This document shows positions 36,256 to 45,218 of a stretch of 64,000 nucleotides of DNA, in pieces (position 1 is the first letter of the stretch; each line of letters opens with the position of its first letter). The notes beneath the pieces are model-generated. The model saw only the letters and a list, made by a program, of their open reading frames with translations, did no database searches and was not told where the DNA came from. A program made the position numbers and the translations under genes. Source of the stretch: Limnobacter sp. SAORIC-580 (lineage in GTDB: Bacteria; Pseudomonadota; Gammaproteobacteria; Burkholderiales; Burkholderiaceae_B); contig NZ_CP053084.1 in assembly GCF_013004065.1 (NCBI RefSeq), positions 2,604,001-2,668,000 of the forward strand, written 5' to 3'.

Positions 36256-37239
36256 TTAAATTACAAGGTACTGTCGATATTCAGGTGAGACACTGGGATG
36301 ATGCAAGGCCGAAAACAAAAAACTGGAGACTTGCCCAGCCTTGTCATTCAAAGCCATCCTGGTGGGGTCATCAAGCAAATTGAAATCCTGATATTCTTTA
36401 GTGTGCAAGAAAAACTCGTAGTCGTCCAAAAAAATTGTAAACCCACGACTTAATTGTGCATCATCTAACATGTCCAAACCAACAGCCAGCCTCTCAAGTG
36501 GAGTTTTCTCTGTTAAATCCAAAAGCCACTCCTGATTAACATGGCTTTGTAAAACCATTGGCAACACCGTGCTGAATGCTGTCAGCATCCGACTAAACTT
36601 CAAGTTGAAGTTTCGCTTCTTCCATGAACGTGTAGGCCCCGATCTTGCATTCTCGTAATTCAAACACAACGTTCGCCAGAACCTGAGCAAATCATTCAAT
36701 AAAAACAGAGGTTTAAATTGACTGCCGTTGTCTCTGTCGCGAAAGTAGAACTTAAGAATTTCCTCTTTGTGTCTTCGATACAACTGCGGATCTGTAAGCG
36801 GCTTACTTTCCAGCAACATCAGCATTCGCACCGTAAACCAATTGACCCCATCATCTCTGGCAGAGCCAACACAAGACTCATGCTGTGGAATATTGAATAT
36901 TTTTAGAAATTCACCGTCATTGCTAGGCTGCCCATAGCCCAACTCCTCATACACACCAAGTATCGAGGCCAAACATTTAACGTTATCAAGATGAGAGATA
37001 GGCACTTCGGCACTGGATGTCAAAAATAAATCCAAATCAGAATTCTCACCTGAATCGTGTCGCCCCAACGAGCCTGCGACAAAAACGCTGGTTTCAGAAG
37101 GATTCGTGAACTTTGCCGGATTGGAAAATTCACGCTTAAGGGCGTCAATTTTCTGTGTCGACAAACCTTGCCGCCGCCCTATACCTTGGTGTTGGCTAAG
37201 TATCACTGAGTACACAGAATTCCTCATCAATCTCATCAT
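36256..37239 (-). CDS. Nucleotidyltransferase-fold protein of unknown substrate
   Basis: About 327 residues. The polymerase-beta-type signature is GSLGRHDSGENSDLDLFL, with Gly56-Ser57 and the metal-binding Asp68 and Asp70. The C-terminal two thirds are helical, with LLNDLLRFWRTLCLNYE as a notable block. The family includes tRNA- and protein-modifying, signalling and toxin enzymes; I cannot place this one. The start is uncertain (ATG at 37239 or 37227) but must lie after the tRNA terminator at 37285. It is coupled to the 2H phosphoesterase gene. Confidence 0.78.
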   Translation of the reverse strand: MMRLMRNSVYSVILSQHQGIGRRQGLSTQKIDALKREFSNPAKFTNPSETSVFVAGSLGRHDSGENSDLDLFLTSSAEVPISHLDNVKCLASILGVYEELGYGQPSNDGEFLKIFNIPQHESCVGSARDDGVNWFTVRMLMLLESKPLTDPQLYRRHKEEILKFYFRDRDNGSQFKPLFLLNDLLRFWRTLCLNYENARSGPTRSWKKRNFNLKFSRMLTAFSTVLPMVLQSHVNQEWLLDLTEKTPLERLAVGLDMLDDAQLSRGFTIFLDDYEFFLHTKEYQDFNLLDDPTRMALNDKAGQVSSFLFSALHHPSVSPEYRQYLVI

Positions 37240-37284
37240 CCGCTCAAATAATTGGATGATAAAGACAATATGACGGCGCAACAA

Positions 37285-37317
37285 AAAATGCCTTGGGTGA
37301 CTAACCCAAGGCATTTT
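37285..37317 (-). terminator. Rho-independent terminator after the CAU tRNA gene
   Basis: A perfect 14-bp stem (AAAATGCCTTGGGT with ACCCAAGGCATTTT) and 5-nt loop, followed on the minus strand by a T-run. It lies 10 nt beyond the tRNA 3' end and closes the rpoD-tRNA transcript. Confidence 0.9.
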
Positions 37318-37327
37318 CCAATCAATG

Positions 37328-37403
37328 TGGTAGGGCCGGAGGGGTTCGAACCCTCGACCAAAGGATTATGAGTCCTCTGCTCTAACCGCTGAGCTACAGC
37401 CCC
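37328..37403 (-). tRNA. tRNA with CAU anticodon, probably tRNA-Ile2
   Basis: A 76-nt cloverleaf with encoded CCA. The acceptor arms are GGGGCTG and CGGCCCT, the anticodon loop is CTCATAA, and the T-arm contains GGTTCGAACC. The D-arm/anticodon context GGTTAGAGCAG..GACTCATAATC..TTGGTCG is closer to E. coli ileX (lysidine-modified CAU, reading AUA) than to elongator tRNA-Met. The position 19 nt after rpoD also recalls the ileX position near E. coli rpoD. Elongator Met remains possible. Confidence 0.9.
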
Positions 37404-37422
37404 ACTTTACCTTTCAAAAGCT

Positions 37423-39879
37423 TTATTCGCCTTCCAGGAAGCTTTTCAGCTTGTCTGAACGGCTGGGGTGACGCAGCTTGCGAAGTGCCTTGGCTTCAAT
37501 TTGACGAATCCGCTCGCGGGTTACATCAAACTGCTTGCCCACTTCTTCCAGCGTGTGGTCGGTGCTCATCTCAATACCAAAACGCATGCGCAGCACTTTC
37601 GCCTCGCGTGGGGTCAGCGAATCGAGTACATCTTTGGTCACAAAGCGCAGGCTGCTGTACTGTGCAGCGTCTTGCGGGGCCAAAGTGTGGTTGTCTTCGA
37701 TGAAATCGCCCAAGTGAGAATCGTCGTCGTCGCCAATCGGTGTTTCCATCGAAATGGGTTCTTTCGCGATTTTCAGAATCTTGCGAATCTTTTCCTCGGG
37801 CATTTCCATGCGCTCGGCCAAGGTGGCGGGATCGGGCTCAATACCGGTTTCCTGCAGAATTTGACGGCTGATACGGTTCATCTTGTTGATGGTTTCGATC
37901 ATGTGCACCGGAATACGAATGGTGCGTGCCTGGTCAGCAATGGAGCGGGTAATGGCCTGGCGAATCCACCAGGTGGCATATGTCGAAAACTTGTAGCCAC
38001 GGCGGTATTCAAACTTGTCCACCGCCTTCATCAAGCCCACGTTGCCTTCCTGGATCAAATCCAGGAATTGCAAGCCACGGTTGGTGTACTTCTTGGCAAT
38101 CGAAATCACCAAACGCAAGTTGGCCTCGATCATTTCACGCTTGGCCAAACGGGCACGGTTTTCACCGGACACCATTTGTTTGTTGATCGCGCGCAAGTCA
38201 TTCAAAGGCAAAGAAACCGCGTCTTGAATGGCAACCAGCTTTTGCTGCAATTCGTTGATCGCAGGAATATTACGCGCCCAGGTTTCAGCCCAAGCCGCGT
38301 TCGATGCGCTGAATGTATCTACCCAGGCCGCTTCCACTTCATGACCACGGAATTTATCGAGGAACTGCTCGCGGGGCACGCCCACGCGGTTTACGGCGAT
38401 GTCGTAAATTTCACGTTCAATTTTGCGAACACTGTCCACTTGCTCACGCAAAATGCTGCACAGGCGCTCAACCTGCTTGGCAGTGAAGCGAATTTTCATG
38501 AACTGTTCGGCAATCGCTTCCTTGGCTTTTTTGTAGGCCGCAGAATTGTAGCCACCATCTGCACGTGCTTTTTTCAGCTTGGCAAACTGCTTTTCAATTT
38601 CAGCAAAAACCACCAGCGAATTCTTCTTGAGTTCTTCCAGCTGACGGGCCGACATGCCGGAGGTGGTGCCACCGTCATTGCCCTCTTCTTCGTCATCGCT
38701 GTCTTCGTCGTCACTAACCTCTTCAGGCGCTGCGGCTTCAACCATGTCGTCTGTAATTGAGTCGTCAACGATGCCGTCAACCACTTCATCTACCGTCGAC
38801 AAACCTTCAGCAATGCGCTGGCCCAGGCCAACCACGTCTTCGACAATAGCTGGGCACGCAGAAATGGCTTGCACCATGTCTTTCAGGCCAGCTTCAATTC
38901 GCTTGGCAATTTCAATCTCGCCTTCGCGAGTCAACAACTCAACCGTACCCATTTCACGCATGTACATGCGAACGGGGTCGGTGGTGCGGCCAAATTCAGA
39001 GTCAACGTTGCTCAACGCGGCTTCAGCTTCTTCTTCTGCGTCTTCGGCAGAAGTGCCCACTGGTGCGTTGTCGTTCATCAACAAGGCTTCCGCGTCAGGG
39101 GCCTGTTCGTAAACAGTGATACCCATGTCGTGGAAGGTGCTGACCATGGCTTCGATCACTTCGCCGTCGGTTACATCGTCAGGCAAGTGGTCGTTGATTT
39201 CAGCAAAGGTCAGGTAGCCGCGCTCTTTACCCATTTTGATCAGGGTTTTAAGCTGGTTGCGGCGCAATTCGAGTTCTTCAACAGTGGCGTTGGCCGAGCT
39301 GAGGTAAGCCGAGTTGATCAGCGCTTTGTCTTTGGCCTTGGAGCCGCGACCACGCTTGGGCATGATCACCAGGTCGGCTTTTTTGGCATCTGAATCGTCG
39401 TCTTCGGGCACATCGTCGGAGTCGATCGATGCGTCTGCACCGGAATCGATGTCCTCGTCGTCCTCTTCTTCAGCCTTGGGCTTGCCAGCCTTGGGCGGGC
39501 GTCCACGCCCCTTGGGGGCTTCAGCGGTTTGCGCTGGCGCCGCCTGTTCAACCACCTTGGGTTTGCGACCGCGTTTTTTGGGCTGCACTTCCTCAACAGC
39601 AACGGGCTCCGCCACCTTGGCGGGCTTGGCCGCCGCTTTGGCTACAGGCTTGGCTGCCTTGGCCACTGGCTCGGCAGCAGCTTCAACCACTTTGGGCTTG
39701 CGGCCACGCTTGGGCGTTTCATCGGCCACAACAGGTGCGGGTGCGGGCGCAGCGGCTTTCTTGCTCACAGGCTTTTCAGCAACAGGTGCTGTTTTCTTGG
39801 ATTCTGTCTTCTTAACCACGGTGTTTACTTTCGCTTCTTTTACAGTTGCCTTTTGAGGAGAAACCTTCTTCCCTGCCAT
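37423..39879 (-). CDS. rpoD: RNA polymerase primary sigma factor, sigma-70
   Basis: An 818-residue housekeeping sigma factor. It has region 1.1 at about residues 190-270, an acidic non-conserved region, region 2 with [38 protein letters not shown] (located at about residue 590), region 3, and region 4 with [28 protein letters not shown]. The first 185 residues are a Lys/Ala/Pro-rich extension with four basic repeats, including AT-hook-like KRGRKPK and [14 protein letters not shown]-like hexamer (40151-40156) over the dnaG stop could give an internal promoter. Confidence 0.96.
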   Translation of the reverse strand: MAGKKVSPQKATVKEAKVNTVVKKTESKKTAPVAEKPVSKKAAAPAPAPVVADETPKRGRKPKVVEAAAEPVAKAAKPVAKAAAKPAKVAEPVAVEEVQPKKRGRKPKVVEQAAPAQTAEAPKGRGRPPKAGKPKAEEEDDEDIDSGADASIDSDDVPEDDDSDAKKADLVIMPKRGRGSKAKDKALINSAYLSSANATVEELELRRNQLKTLIKMGKERGYLTFAEINDHLPDDVTDGEVIEAMVSTFHDMGITVYEQAPDAEALLMNDNAPVGTSAEDAEEEAEAALSNVDSEFGRTTDPVRMYMREMGTVELLTREGEIEIAKRIEAGLKDMVQAISACPAIVEDVVGLGQRIAEGLSTVDEVVDGIVDDSITDDMVEAAAPEEVSDDEDSDDEEEGNDGGTTSGMSARQLEELKKNSLVVFAEIEKQFAKLKKARADGGYNSAAYKKAKEAIAEQFMKIRFTAKQVERLCSILREQVDSVRKIEREIYDIAVNRVGVPREQFLDKFRGHEVEAAWVDTFSASNAAWAETWARNIPAINELQQKLVAIQDAVSLPLNDLRAINKQMVSGENRARLAKREMIEANLRLVISIAKKYTNRGLQFLDLIQEGNVGLMKAVDKFEYRRGYKFSTYATWWIRQAITRSIADQARTIRIPVHMIETINKMNRISRQILQETGIEPDPATLAERMEMPEEKIRKILKIAKEPISMETPIGDDDDSHLGDFIEDNHTLAPQDAAQYSSLRFVTKDVLDSLTPREAKVLRMRFGIEMSTDHTLEEVGKQFDVTRERIRQIEAKALRKLRHPSRSDKLKSFLEGE

Positions 39880-40151
39880 TGACGACGCTCCCTTGCGTTT
39901 GGATGCCTTAGTGGAGGATTCCTTCTCCGGCTTTTGGCCACCAGGAATCTGTGTGTGTATCGGTTTGCTGAGAACTCACGGTTTGTGACTTCGCAGACTT
40001 GGTTTTGTGGCCGGATTTGGCTTTCTGTTCCTGTGTTTTTGAAAAAATGTTGAGTATTTTGAACATTCATTCCCTGAACAACTCAATAACAGCCACCTAA
40101 TGCGCAAATGCGCACTACAAAAAGATGCAAAAGCTGCACCGTAACCCTTAA

Positions 40152-42032
40152 TTATAACTGATTAACTCGCTTTTGTTTTAATTCTTGGAAGCGTTGCATG
40201 CACTCGTGATACCAACGGAGTTGCTCCCCCTGAGTGGGCATCTCGGCGGTTAGCCGCTCCAGCTCAGCCTTAAACCACAGCTCGCTACATTGATACACGC
40301 CAGAACGCAACTCGGTTTCAAAATCGAGGGAATCATCCAAACTGCGCGCTTCTTTCAGAACCGAGTTAACCCAATTTTGATGCACTTCGTCATTAAAGGC
40401 ATGTTGAAGCCTCGCCTCAAGCAAGTTGGGGTCGTTTCTGACTTTTTCAAGCAAATGAACAAAACTGTGCACCTCGGCTGCGGGGTCTTGCTCTCGCTCG
40501 TACAGCTCAAGCAATGAATTACACAACTCCACAAGCTGGGGTGCGCGAATAACCCGCGCAGCCAGGCTTAATAACGGCGATTTTGCAGTGGGCCTGGGGC
40601 CCCAATTGTTTTGTAATGGCTCGTCGTCGAACTTTCCAAACCGTTTACTGAACTTCTTGCCGGAAAATTTGCCCTGCTGCCCATTTTGCTGTCCACCCTG
40701 AAACTGCCCCTTGTTTTTCGGCGAAAAGTAATCACCCCCGCCCTCGCGGCTTTTCAAACCCAAGTGGCGGCTAAGCTCCATGGGTGTGGCGCCCAGCAAA
40801 TTCGCCAATGCACGCAACAACGACGATCTGTAAACGGTGGGCTGCATTTGCACAATTAAAGGCTTCAAAAATGAAATAGCAGCCGCACTGCCCTCAATTT
40901 GCTGCAGGGGGTAGTTGCGCTCCAGATAGCGCGCCAAAAATTCTGACAAGGAGGCGGCTTGCGCCACCATGGCCTCGAAGCCATCTGGCCCTTCGGTTCG
41001 AATAAAAGAGTCGGGATCATGCTCGGCGGGCAGGAAAATGAAATCGGCCCGCTTGTTTTCGCTAACGTGTGGCAAACAGGCCTGCAGGGCGCGCCATGCC
41101 GCCTTTTGACCAGCCCCATCGCCATCAAAGGCAAAAACCAGCCGGTCAGTTTGTTTGAATAATTTCAATACATGATCAGGCGTTACTGCTGTACCGAGCG
41201 TGGCCACTGCGTTCTCGAAACCCCACTGTGCCAAGGCCACCACGTCCATATAGCCTTCGGTGACCAGGGCATAACCCATTTTGTGAATGGCCTGGCGCGC
41301 CTCGAACAGGCCATACACCTCGTGCCCTTTTGAAAATACGGGTGTTTCGGGACTATTCAGGTATTTGGGCTTTTCATCGCCCAGCACGCGACCACCAAAC
41401 CCGATCACTTGCCCTTTGGCATTTCGGATCGGGAACATGATGCGGCCACGAAAGGCGTCGTACCGACGGTTGCTGTCGCTGATTTTGGTCAGCCCGGCCA
41501 AATCCAGCTGGGTATTGCTTGCGTAATTCTCGACCACGGCTTCCAGGTTTTGGTAAGTATCGGGCGCGTAACCCATGCCGTAGCGGGCGGCCACTTGCCC
41601 AGTCAATCCGCGGTTCTTCAGGTAATCAATGGCCACCGGGCTTTTTTTAAGCTGTGCCTTGTAATAGTTGGCAGCGCGTGTCAGCAACTCAACCAGCTCT
41701 TCCCGCTCGGAACGCACCTCGGCCGGAACATCCATGCCTTTTTCATAAGGCACATCAATGCCCAAATTGCCCGCCAGGTTTTCAACGGCCTCGGGGAAGG
41801 TAAGCCCAAGGTGCTCCATCACAAATCCCACTGCATTGCCATGTGCACCACAACCAAAACAGTGATAGAACTGCTTGGACGGACTGACCGTGAATGATGG
41901 AGACTTCTCGTTGTGGAATGGGCACAAGCCCTGCAAGTTAGCCCCGGCCGCTTTTAACTGCACATAACGCCCCACCACATCGGCAATGTCGAGGCGGTAC
42001 AGTAAGTCATCAATAAAGCTTTGAGGAATCAT
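40152..42032 (-). CDS. dnaG: DNA primase
   Basis: A 626-residue primase. The N-terminal zinc-binding domain uses Cys37, His40, Cys58 and Cys61 (CPFH and CFGC). The catalytic core contains YGMGYAP, the TOPRIM motif VTEGYMDVVAL and the acidic AFDGDGAGQKAA. The C-terminal third includes a low-complexity Gln/Gly/Lys linker (GQFQGGQQNGQQGKFSGK) before the DnaB-interacting domain. It makes RNA primers for replication. It lies between yqeY and rpoD in the macromolecular-synthesis operon. Confidence 0.96.
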   Translation of the reverse strand: MIPQSFIDDLLYRLDIADVVGRYVQLKAAGANLQGLCPFHNEKSPSFTVSPSKQFYHCFGCGAHGNAVGFVMEHLGLTFPEAVENLAGNLGIDVPYEKGMDVPAEVRSEREELVELLTRAANYYKAQLKKSPVAIDYLKNRGLTGQVAARYGMGYAPDTYQNLEAVVENYASNTQLDLAGLTKISDSNRRYDAFRGRIMFPIRNAKGQVIGFGGRVLGDEKPKYLNSPETPVFSKGHEVYGLFEARQAIHKMGYALVTEGYMDVVALAQWGFENAVATLGTAVTPDHVLKLFKQTDRLVFAFDGDGAGQKAAWRALQACLPHVSENKRADFIFLPAEHDPDSFIRTEGPDGFEAMVAQAASLSEFLARYLERNYPLQQIEGSAAAISFLKPLIVQMQPTVYRSSLLRALANLLGATPMELSRHLGLKSREGGGDYFSPKNKGQFQGGQQNGQQGKFSGKKFSKRFGKFDDEPLQNNWGPRPTAKSPLLSLAARVIRAPQLVELCNSLLELYEREQDPAAEVHSFVHLLEKVRNDPNLLEARLQHAFNDEVHQNWVNSVLKEARSLDDSLDFETELRSGVYQCSELWFKAELERLTAEMPTQGEQLRWYHECMQRFQELKQKRVNQL

Positions 42033-42139
42033 GCAGTTTGGGTGAATTCACATGCAGAAAAATCAGAGCCAATGGCCCGACTTCTAGAATAACAAACCCA
42101 AAGGGGAGGAAACGAGCAGTTGGTTTGCGATGGGCCAGC

Positions 42140-42586
42140 TTATTTGGCCAAAGCGGCCTTGACCAGCCCAGATACTTTGCTCATGTCAGCCTTTCCAGCC
42201 AACTTGGCTTTCACTGCGCCCATGACTTTGCCCATGTCTTGCGGGCCAGTTGCGCCCACTGCCTGAACAATGGCCTGAATTTCGGCCACAACTTCTGCTT
42301 CGGACAATTGCGCGGGAAGATAAGATGCCAAAACAGCAGCTTCGGCTTTTTCAACCTCGGCCGACTCTGGCCGACCACCCTGCTCAAACTGGATGGCGGC
42401 TTCGTTTCGTTGCTTGATTTGCTTTTCGATGATGGCGAGAACCGCCCCATCGTCGAGTTCGACGCGTTCGTCGACCTCTTTTTGTTTGATTGCCGCTGAG
42501 AGCATTCGAAGCGTTGTGAGCTTTGCCTGCTCACGGGCCTTCATGGCCTGCTTGATGTCTTCAAGAATTTGCGCTTTCAGTGACAT
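42140..42586 (-). CDS. yqeY: GatB/YqeY-domain protein
   Basis: A 148-residue helical protein with the YqeY blocks MKAREQAKLTTLRMLSAAIKQKEVDER, EEKQIKQRNEAA-like IEKQIKQRNEAA, LASYLPAQLSEAEV and DMGKVMGAVKAKLAGKADM. These resemble the tRNA-binding tail of GatB. The molecular role is not established; many bacteria keep it in the rpsU-dnaG-rpoD operon as here. Confidence 0.92.
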   Translation of the reverse strand: MSLKAQILEDIKQAMKAREQAKLTTLRMLSAAIKQKEVDERVELDDGAVLAIIEKQIKQRNEAAIQFEQGGRPESAEVEKAEAAVLASYLPAQLSEAEVVAEIQAIVQAVGATGPQDMGKVMGAVKAKLAGKADMSKVSGLVKAALAK

Positions 42587-42596
42587 GCCAAACGAA

Positions 42597-42809
42597 TCAA
42601 TACATTTTCTTGGGCAACATTTGGCTGCGCAGGCGCTTGTAGTGGCGCTTTACGGCGGCAGCTTTCAGGCGCTTACGCTCAGCGGTTGGCTTTTCATAGA
42701 ACTCGCGTGAGCGCAGTTCAGTCAACAGACCTGTTTTTTCGATAGTGCGCTTGAAGCGACGCAGGGCAACTTCAAATGGCTCGTTTTCTTTAACGCGAAC
42801 GTTTGGCAT
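42597..42809 (-). CDS. rpsU: 30S ribosomal protein S21
   Basis: A 70-residue basic protein: [20 protein letters not shown], then [26 protein letters not shown]. It is the standard S21 sequence and length. The start at [10 protein letters not shown] (42809) is the family start; upstream in-frame codons are leader. S21 binds the 30S platform near the 3' end of 16S rRNA. It is the first gene of the rpsU-yqeY-dnaG-rpoD operon. Confidence 0.96.
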   Translation of the reverse strand: MPNVRVKENEPFEVALRRFKRTIEKTGLLTELRSREFYEKPTAERKRLKAAAVKRHYKRLRSQMLPKKMY

Positions 42810-42946
42810 ATGGCTCCAATCGGGTGTTCGTAAGTTGTTTTTCAGCTCTTTTCTAACCCCTAACCCATTGATTTCACATATTTTTTTATGCAAAACCCAA
42901 TGCGTTAGAGCAAAGAGTTACCGCCAAGAATCTGGCAAAGACCGAG

Positions 42947-42976
42947 ATAGTACCATGCGAAAGCCGGCTTTCTCAA
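42947..42976 (-). promoter_or_regulatory. Candidate sigma-70 promoter for the rpsU operon
   Basis: On the minus strand TTGAGA (42976-42971) is followed after 18 bp by TACTAT (42952-42947), about 140 bp upstream of rpsU. A second, weaker pair lies closer to the gene. Confidence 0.4.
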
Positions 42977-42986
42977 GGGTTTTCAA

Positions 42987-44216
42987 CTATTTTTGGTCCA
43001 ATATTGCATGGGCCGCAGTGTAGCCACTGGCCCAAGCCCACTGGAAGTTGTAACCACCCAACCAGCCAGTTACATCCACCACCTCGCCGATAAAGTACAG
43101 GCCTGGAATTTTGCGCGACTCGAGTGTTTTGGGCTGCAAATCAGCAGTGCTGACACCGCCCCGCATTACCTCGGCTTTTTTGTAGCCTTCCGTGCCACTG
43201 GGCACCAACTGCCAGGCTGCAATTCGCTGCGCCAAGGGCCCAAGTTGTTTTTTCCCCAACTCCGCCACTTTGCGCCCGGCAAGCGACTGCAATTCGGGTT
43301 TGTTCAGCCAGGCTTGCACCAAACGCTTGGGCCAGTGCGGCACTTGCGCAGCAAACCAGTTCTCGGCATTGGCTTTTGCACCCAGCGTGGCTTTCAGCAA
43401 ATCGGTTTGTAGCGCCGCCGCGTCTGTGTCCTTGCCGGCCAGGTTAAGCGTAATTGGCTTGCCCGGGTTCCAGTACGTAGAGGCCTGCAGCACGGCGGGG
43501 CCACTTAAGCCCCGGTGGGTAAACAACAAGTCTTCATCAAACCAGGGGGCGTGGGGGTCGCTACCGCGGCTGTACACCGGCAACGCAACCCCTGCCAATT
43601 CAACAAAGGGCTCCCACTGGGCAGAATCAAAGGTCAGCGGCACCAGTGCAGGTCGTTGATCGACCAGTGCGTGGCCAAACTGCTTGGCCAGCTTCAGGCC
43701 AAAATCGGTGGCGCCAATTTTGGGCACTGGCAAGCCCCCACTGGCCACAACCACATTGCGGGCCTGTAAGGCACCCGCTGTAGTGCTTAATTTGAACTGG
43801 CTACCGTCATGTTCCACTGCATTTACGCTGTGGGGGCGAAACCACTTCACTTTGCCTGCATTGCATTCGGCTGCAAGCATGTCAATGATGTCGTCGCTTT
43901 TGCGGTCGCAAAACAACTGGCCTTTGTGTTTTTCATGAAAGGGTATGTTGTATTGCTTCACCAGCGCAATAAAATTGGCAGGTGTATAACGCGCCAAGGC
44001 GGAGCGGGCAAACCTTGGGTTTTCAGATATGAAATTGTCCTCAGACACCTTCACATTGGTGAAATTGCAACGCCCACCACCACTGATCCGAATTTTTTCA
44101 GCCAGTTTTTCACTGTGGTCCAGCAATGCGACCCGCAAACCACCCTGCCCGGCTTGCGCGGCACACATGAGGCCGGCAGCACCGGCACCAATCACAATGA
44201 CATCAAATTGCTGCAT
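42987..44216 (-). CDS. FAD-dependent oxidoreductase of the YhiN/HI0933 (BaiN) family
   Basis: A 409-residue flavoprotein. The dinucleotide site is VIVIGAGAAGLMCAAQAG at the N-terminus. The family blocks KIRISGGGRCNFTN, FCDRKSDDIIDML, VVASGGLPVPKIGATDFG and the C-terminal GLYFIGEVVDVTGWLGGYNFQWAWASG are all present. The last one positions FAD. The physiological substrate is unclear. It overlaps the end of the TrpD2-like gene by 14 bp and may be co-transcribed with the nitrate genes. Confidence 0.9.
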   Translation of the reverse strand: MQQFDVIVIGAGAAGLMCAAQAGQGGLRVALLDHSEKLAEKIRISGGGRCNFTNVKVSEDNFISENPRFARSALARYTPANFIALVKQYNIPFHEKHKGQLFCDRKSDDIIDMLAAECNAGKVKWFRPHSVNAVEHDGSQFKLSTTAGALQARNVVVASGGLPVPKIGATDFGLKLAKQFGHALVDQRPALVPLTFDSAQWEPFVELAGVALPVYSRGSDPHAPWFDEDLLFTHRGLSGPAVLQASTYWNPGKPITLNLAGKDTDAAALQTDLLKATLGAKANAENWFAAQVPHWPKRLVQAWLNKPELQSLAGRKVAELGKKQLGPLAQRIAAWQLVPSGTEGYKKAEVMRGGVSTADLQPKTLESRKIPGLYFIGEVVDVTGWLGGYNFQWAWASGYTAAHAILDQK

Positions 44217-45201
44217 GGCTTATTGCTTGGTTTGGTGCTTGGTGAACAGCCTCAATTGCATCCAACTGACGCGCAAATCCATGCGGCATTTCCTGCGGAT
44301 TGTTCAACCACATTTCAATTAAACGTGCGGTTGATTCTGCGTCAATATCGGGGTGTGGATCAGGCTGTTCGGTAAACAGGTTTTCGGGCTCGGAAATACA
44401 CCAGGTGCCGCCAGCCTTCACACCATCCATTCGGGGGCTGCGGTAAGGGGCTGCCACTGGTTCGCCTTCATGGCCGCGCAACACCAGCGCAGTGTGGCCT
44501 GTTGCGCACAGCACCTCGCGTTGCAAATTCCAGAATTCTGGATGGGTGTAACTGGTCACCAGAAGCGCATTGCTGAATGCGCTTGGCACCATCAATTTGA
44601 CCAAGGTGTGGGTGCAACTGCGCACACCCAGTACCTTGCGGGTTTGCAACAAGGCTTCAATACGCGGATAAATTTGCGCCATGGGCATGTACACGGGTGC
44701 GGTGTGGGGCATGTGAACGGCATTCCAGTTTAAATGGGCAAACACTTGCGCACTGGTAACGCGCCCGGTGAAATCGCTTTGCAAACCATGTACGAGTACA
44801 GGGTAGCCGCGTTGCGCCAAAAGGCCTGCCAGCAAGGGGGTGAAGTTGGGTTTGCGCCGCGCCCCGTTGTAACTGGGGATCACAATGACAGGTTTGCCCT
44901 CGGCCCGGGATTGCGCGTTGAGCGCCTGCAGGGTGTGAAAATGAGGCGAATGGCTTTCGTCAGGCCAGTGCTGGGCAATGGCTTGCAAAAAACCAATCAA
45001 CTCGTCGTGGCTTTCGCCTTTGACCCGCAATGCGATGAGTACTGCACCCAGTTCAAAATCCGACACCTCACCGCGCAAAATGGCTGAAAACAGGGTTTTC
45101 GCTTGCTCGCGGGGCAAGCCACGTGCGCCATCCTTCCCGCGACCAATTTCTTTAATGAAGGGGGCACAAGAAAATTTGTCGGCTTGAGCGGAGTTGGACA
45201 T
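44203..45201 (-). CDS. ybiB: TrpD2/YbiB-like protein (glycosyltransferase family 3 fold)
   Basis: A 332-residue relative of anthranilate phosphoribosyltransferase. The helical domain ends with GEVSDFELGAVLIALRVKGESHDELIGF, and the alpha/beta domain contains VIPSYNGARRKPNFTPLLAGLLAQRGYPVLVHG. The anthranilate-site residues are altered, as in YbiB, which binds nucleic acid rather than making tryptophan. It lies between nasA (17 bp) and the YhiN-type gene on the same strand. Confidence 0.82.
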   Translation of the reverse strand: MSNSAQADKFSCAPFIKEIGRGKDGARGLPREQAKTLFSAILRGEVSDFELGAVLIALRVKGESHDELIGFLQAIAQHWPDESHSPHFHTLQALNAQSRAEGKPVIVIPSYNGARRKPNFTPLLAGLLAQRGYPVLVHGLQSDFTGRVTSAQVFAHLNWNAVHMPHTAPVYMPMAQIYPRIEALLQTRKVLGVRSCTHTLVKLMVPSAFSNALLVTSYTHPEFWNLQREVLCATGHTALVLRGHEGEPVAAPYRSPRMDGVKAGGTWCISEPENLFTEQPDPHPDIDAESTARLIEMWLNNPQEMPHGFARQLDAIEAVHQAPNQAISHAAI

Positions 45202-45218
45202 AGGGTCTTGAAAAATAC

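Noticed and set aside
35778..37403. Integrated mobile island bounded by tRNA-derived direct repeats
   Set aside because: I looked for a copy of the tRNA 3' end near 35700-35800 and found none; no integrase is present.
37468..38760. Open frame of 430 codons on the plus strand opposite rpoD
   Set aside because: It mirrors the sigma-factor coding sequence and shows no recognisable motif or ribosome-binding site.
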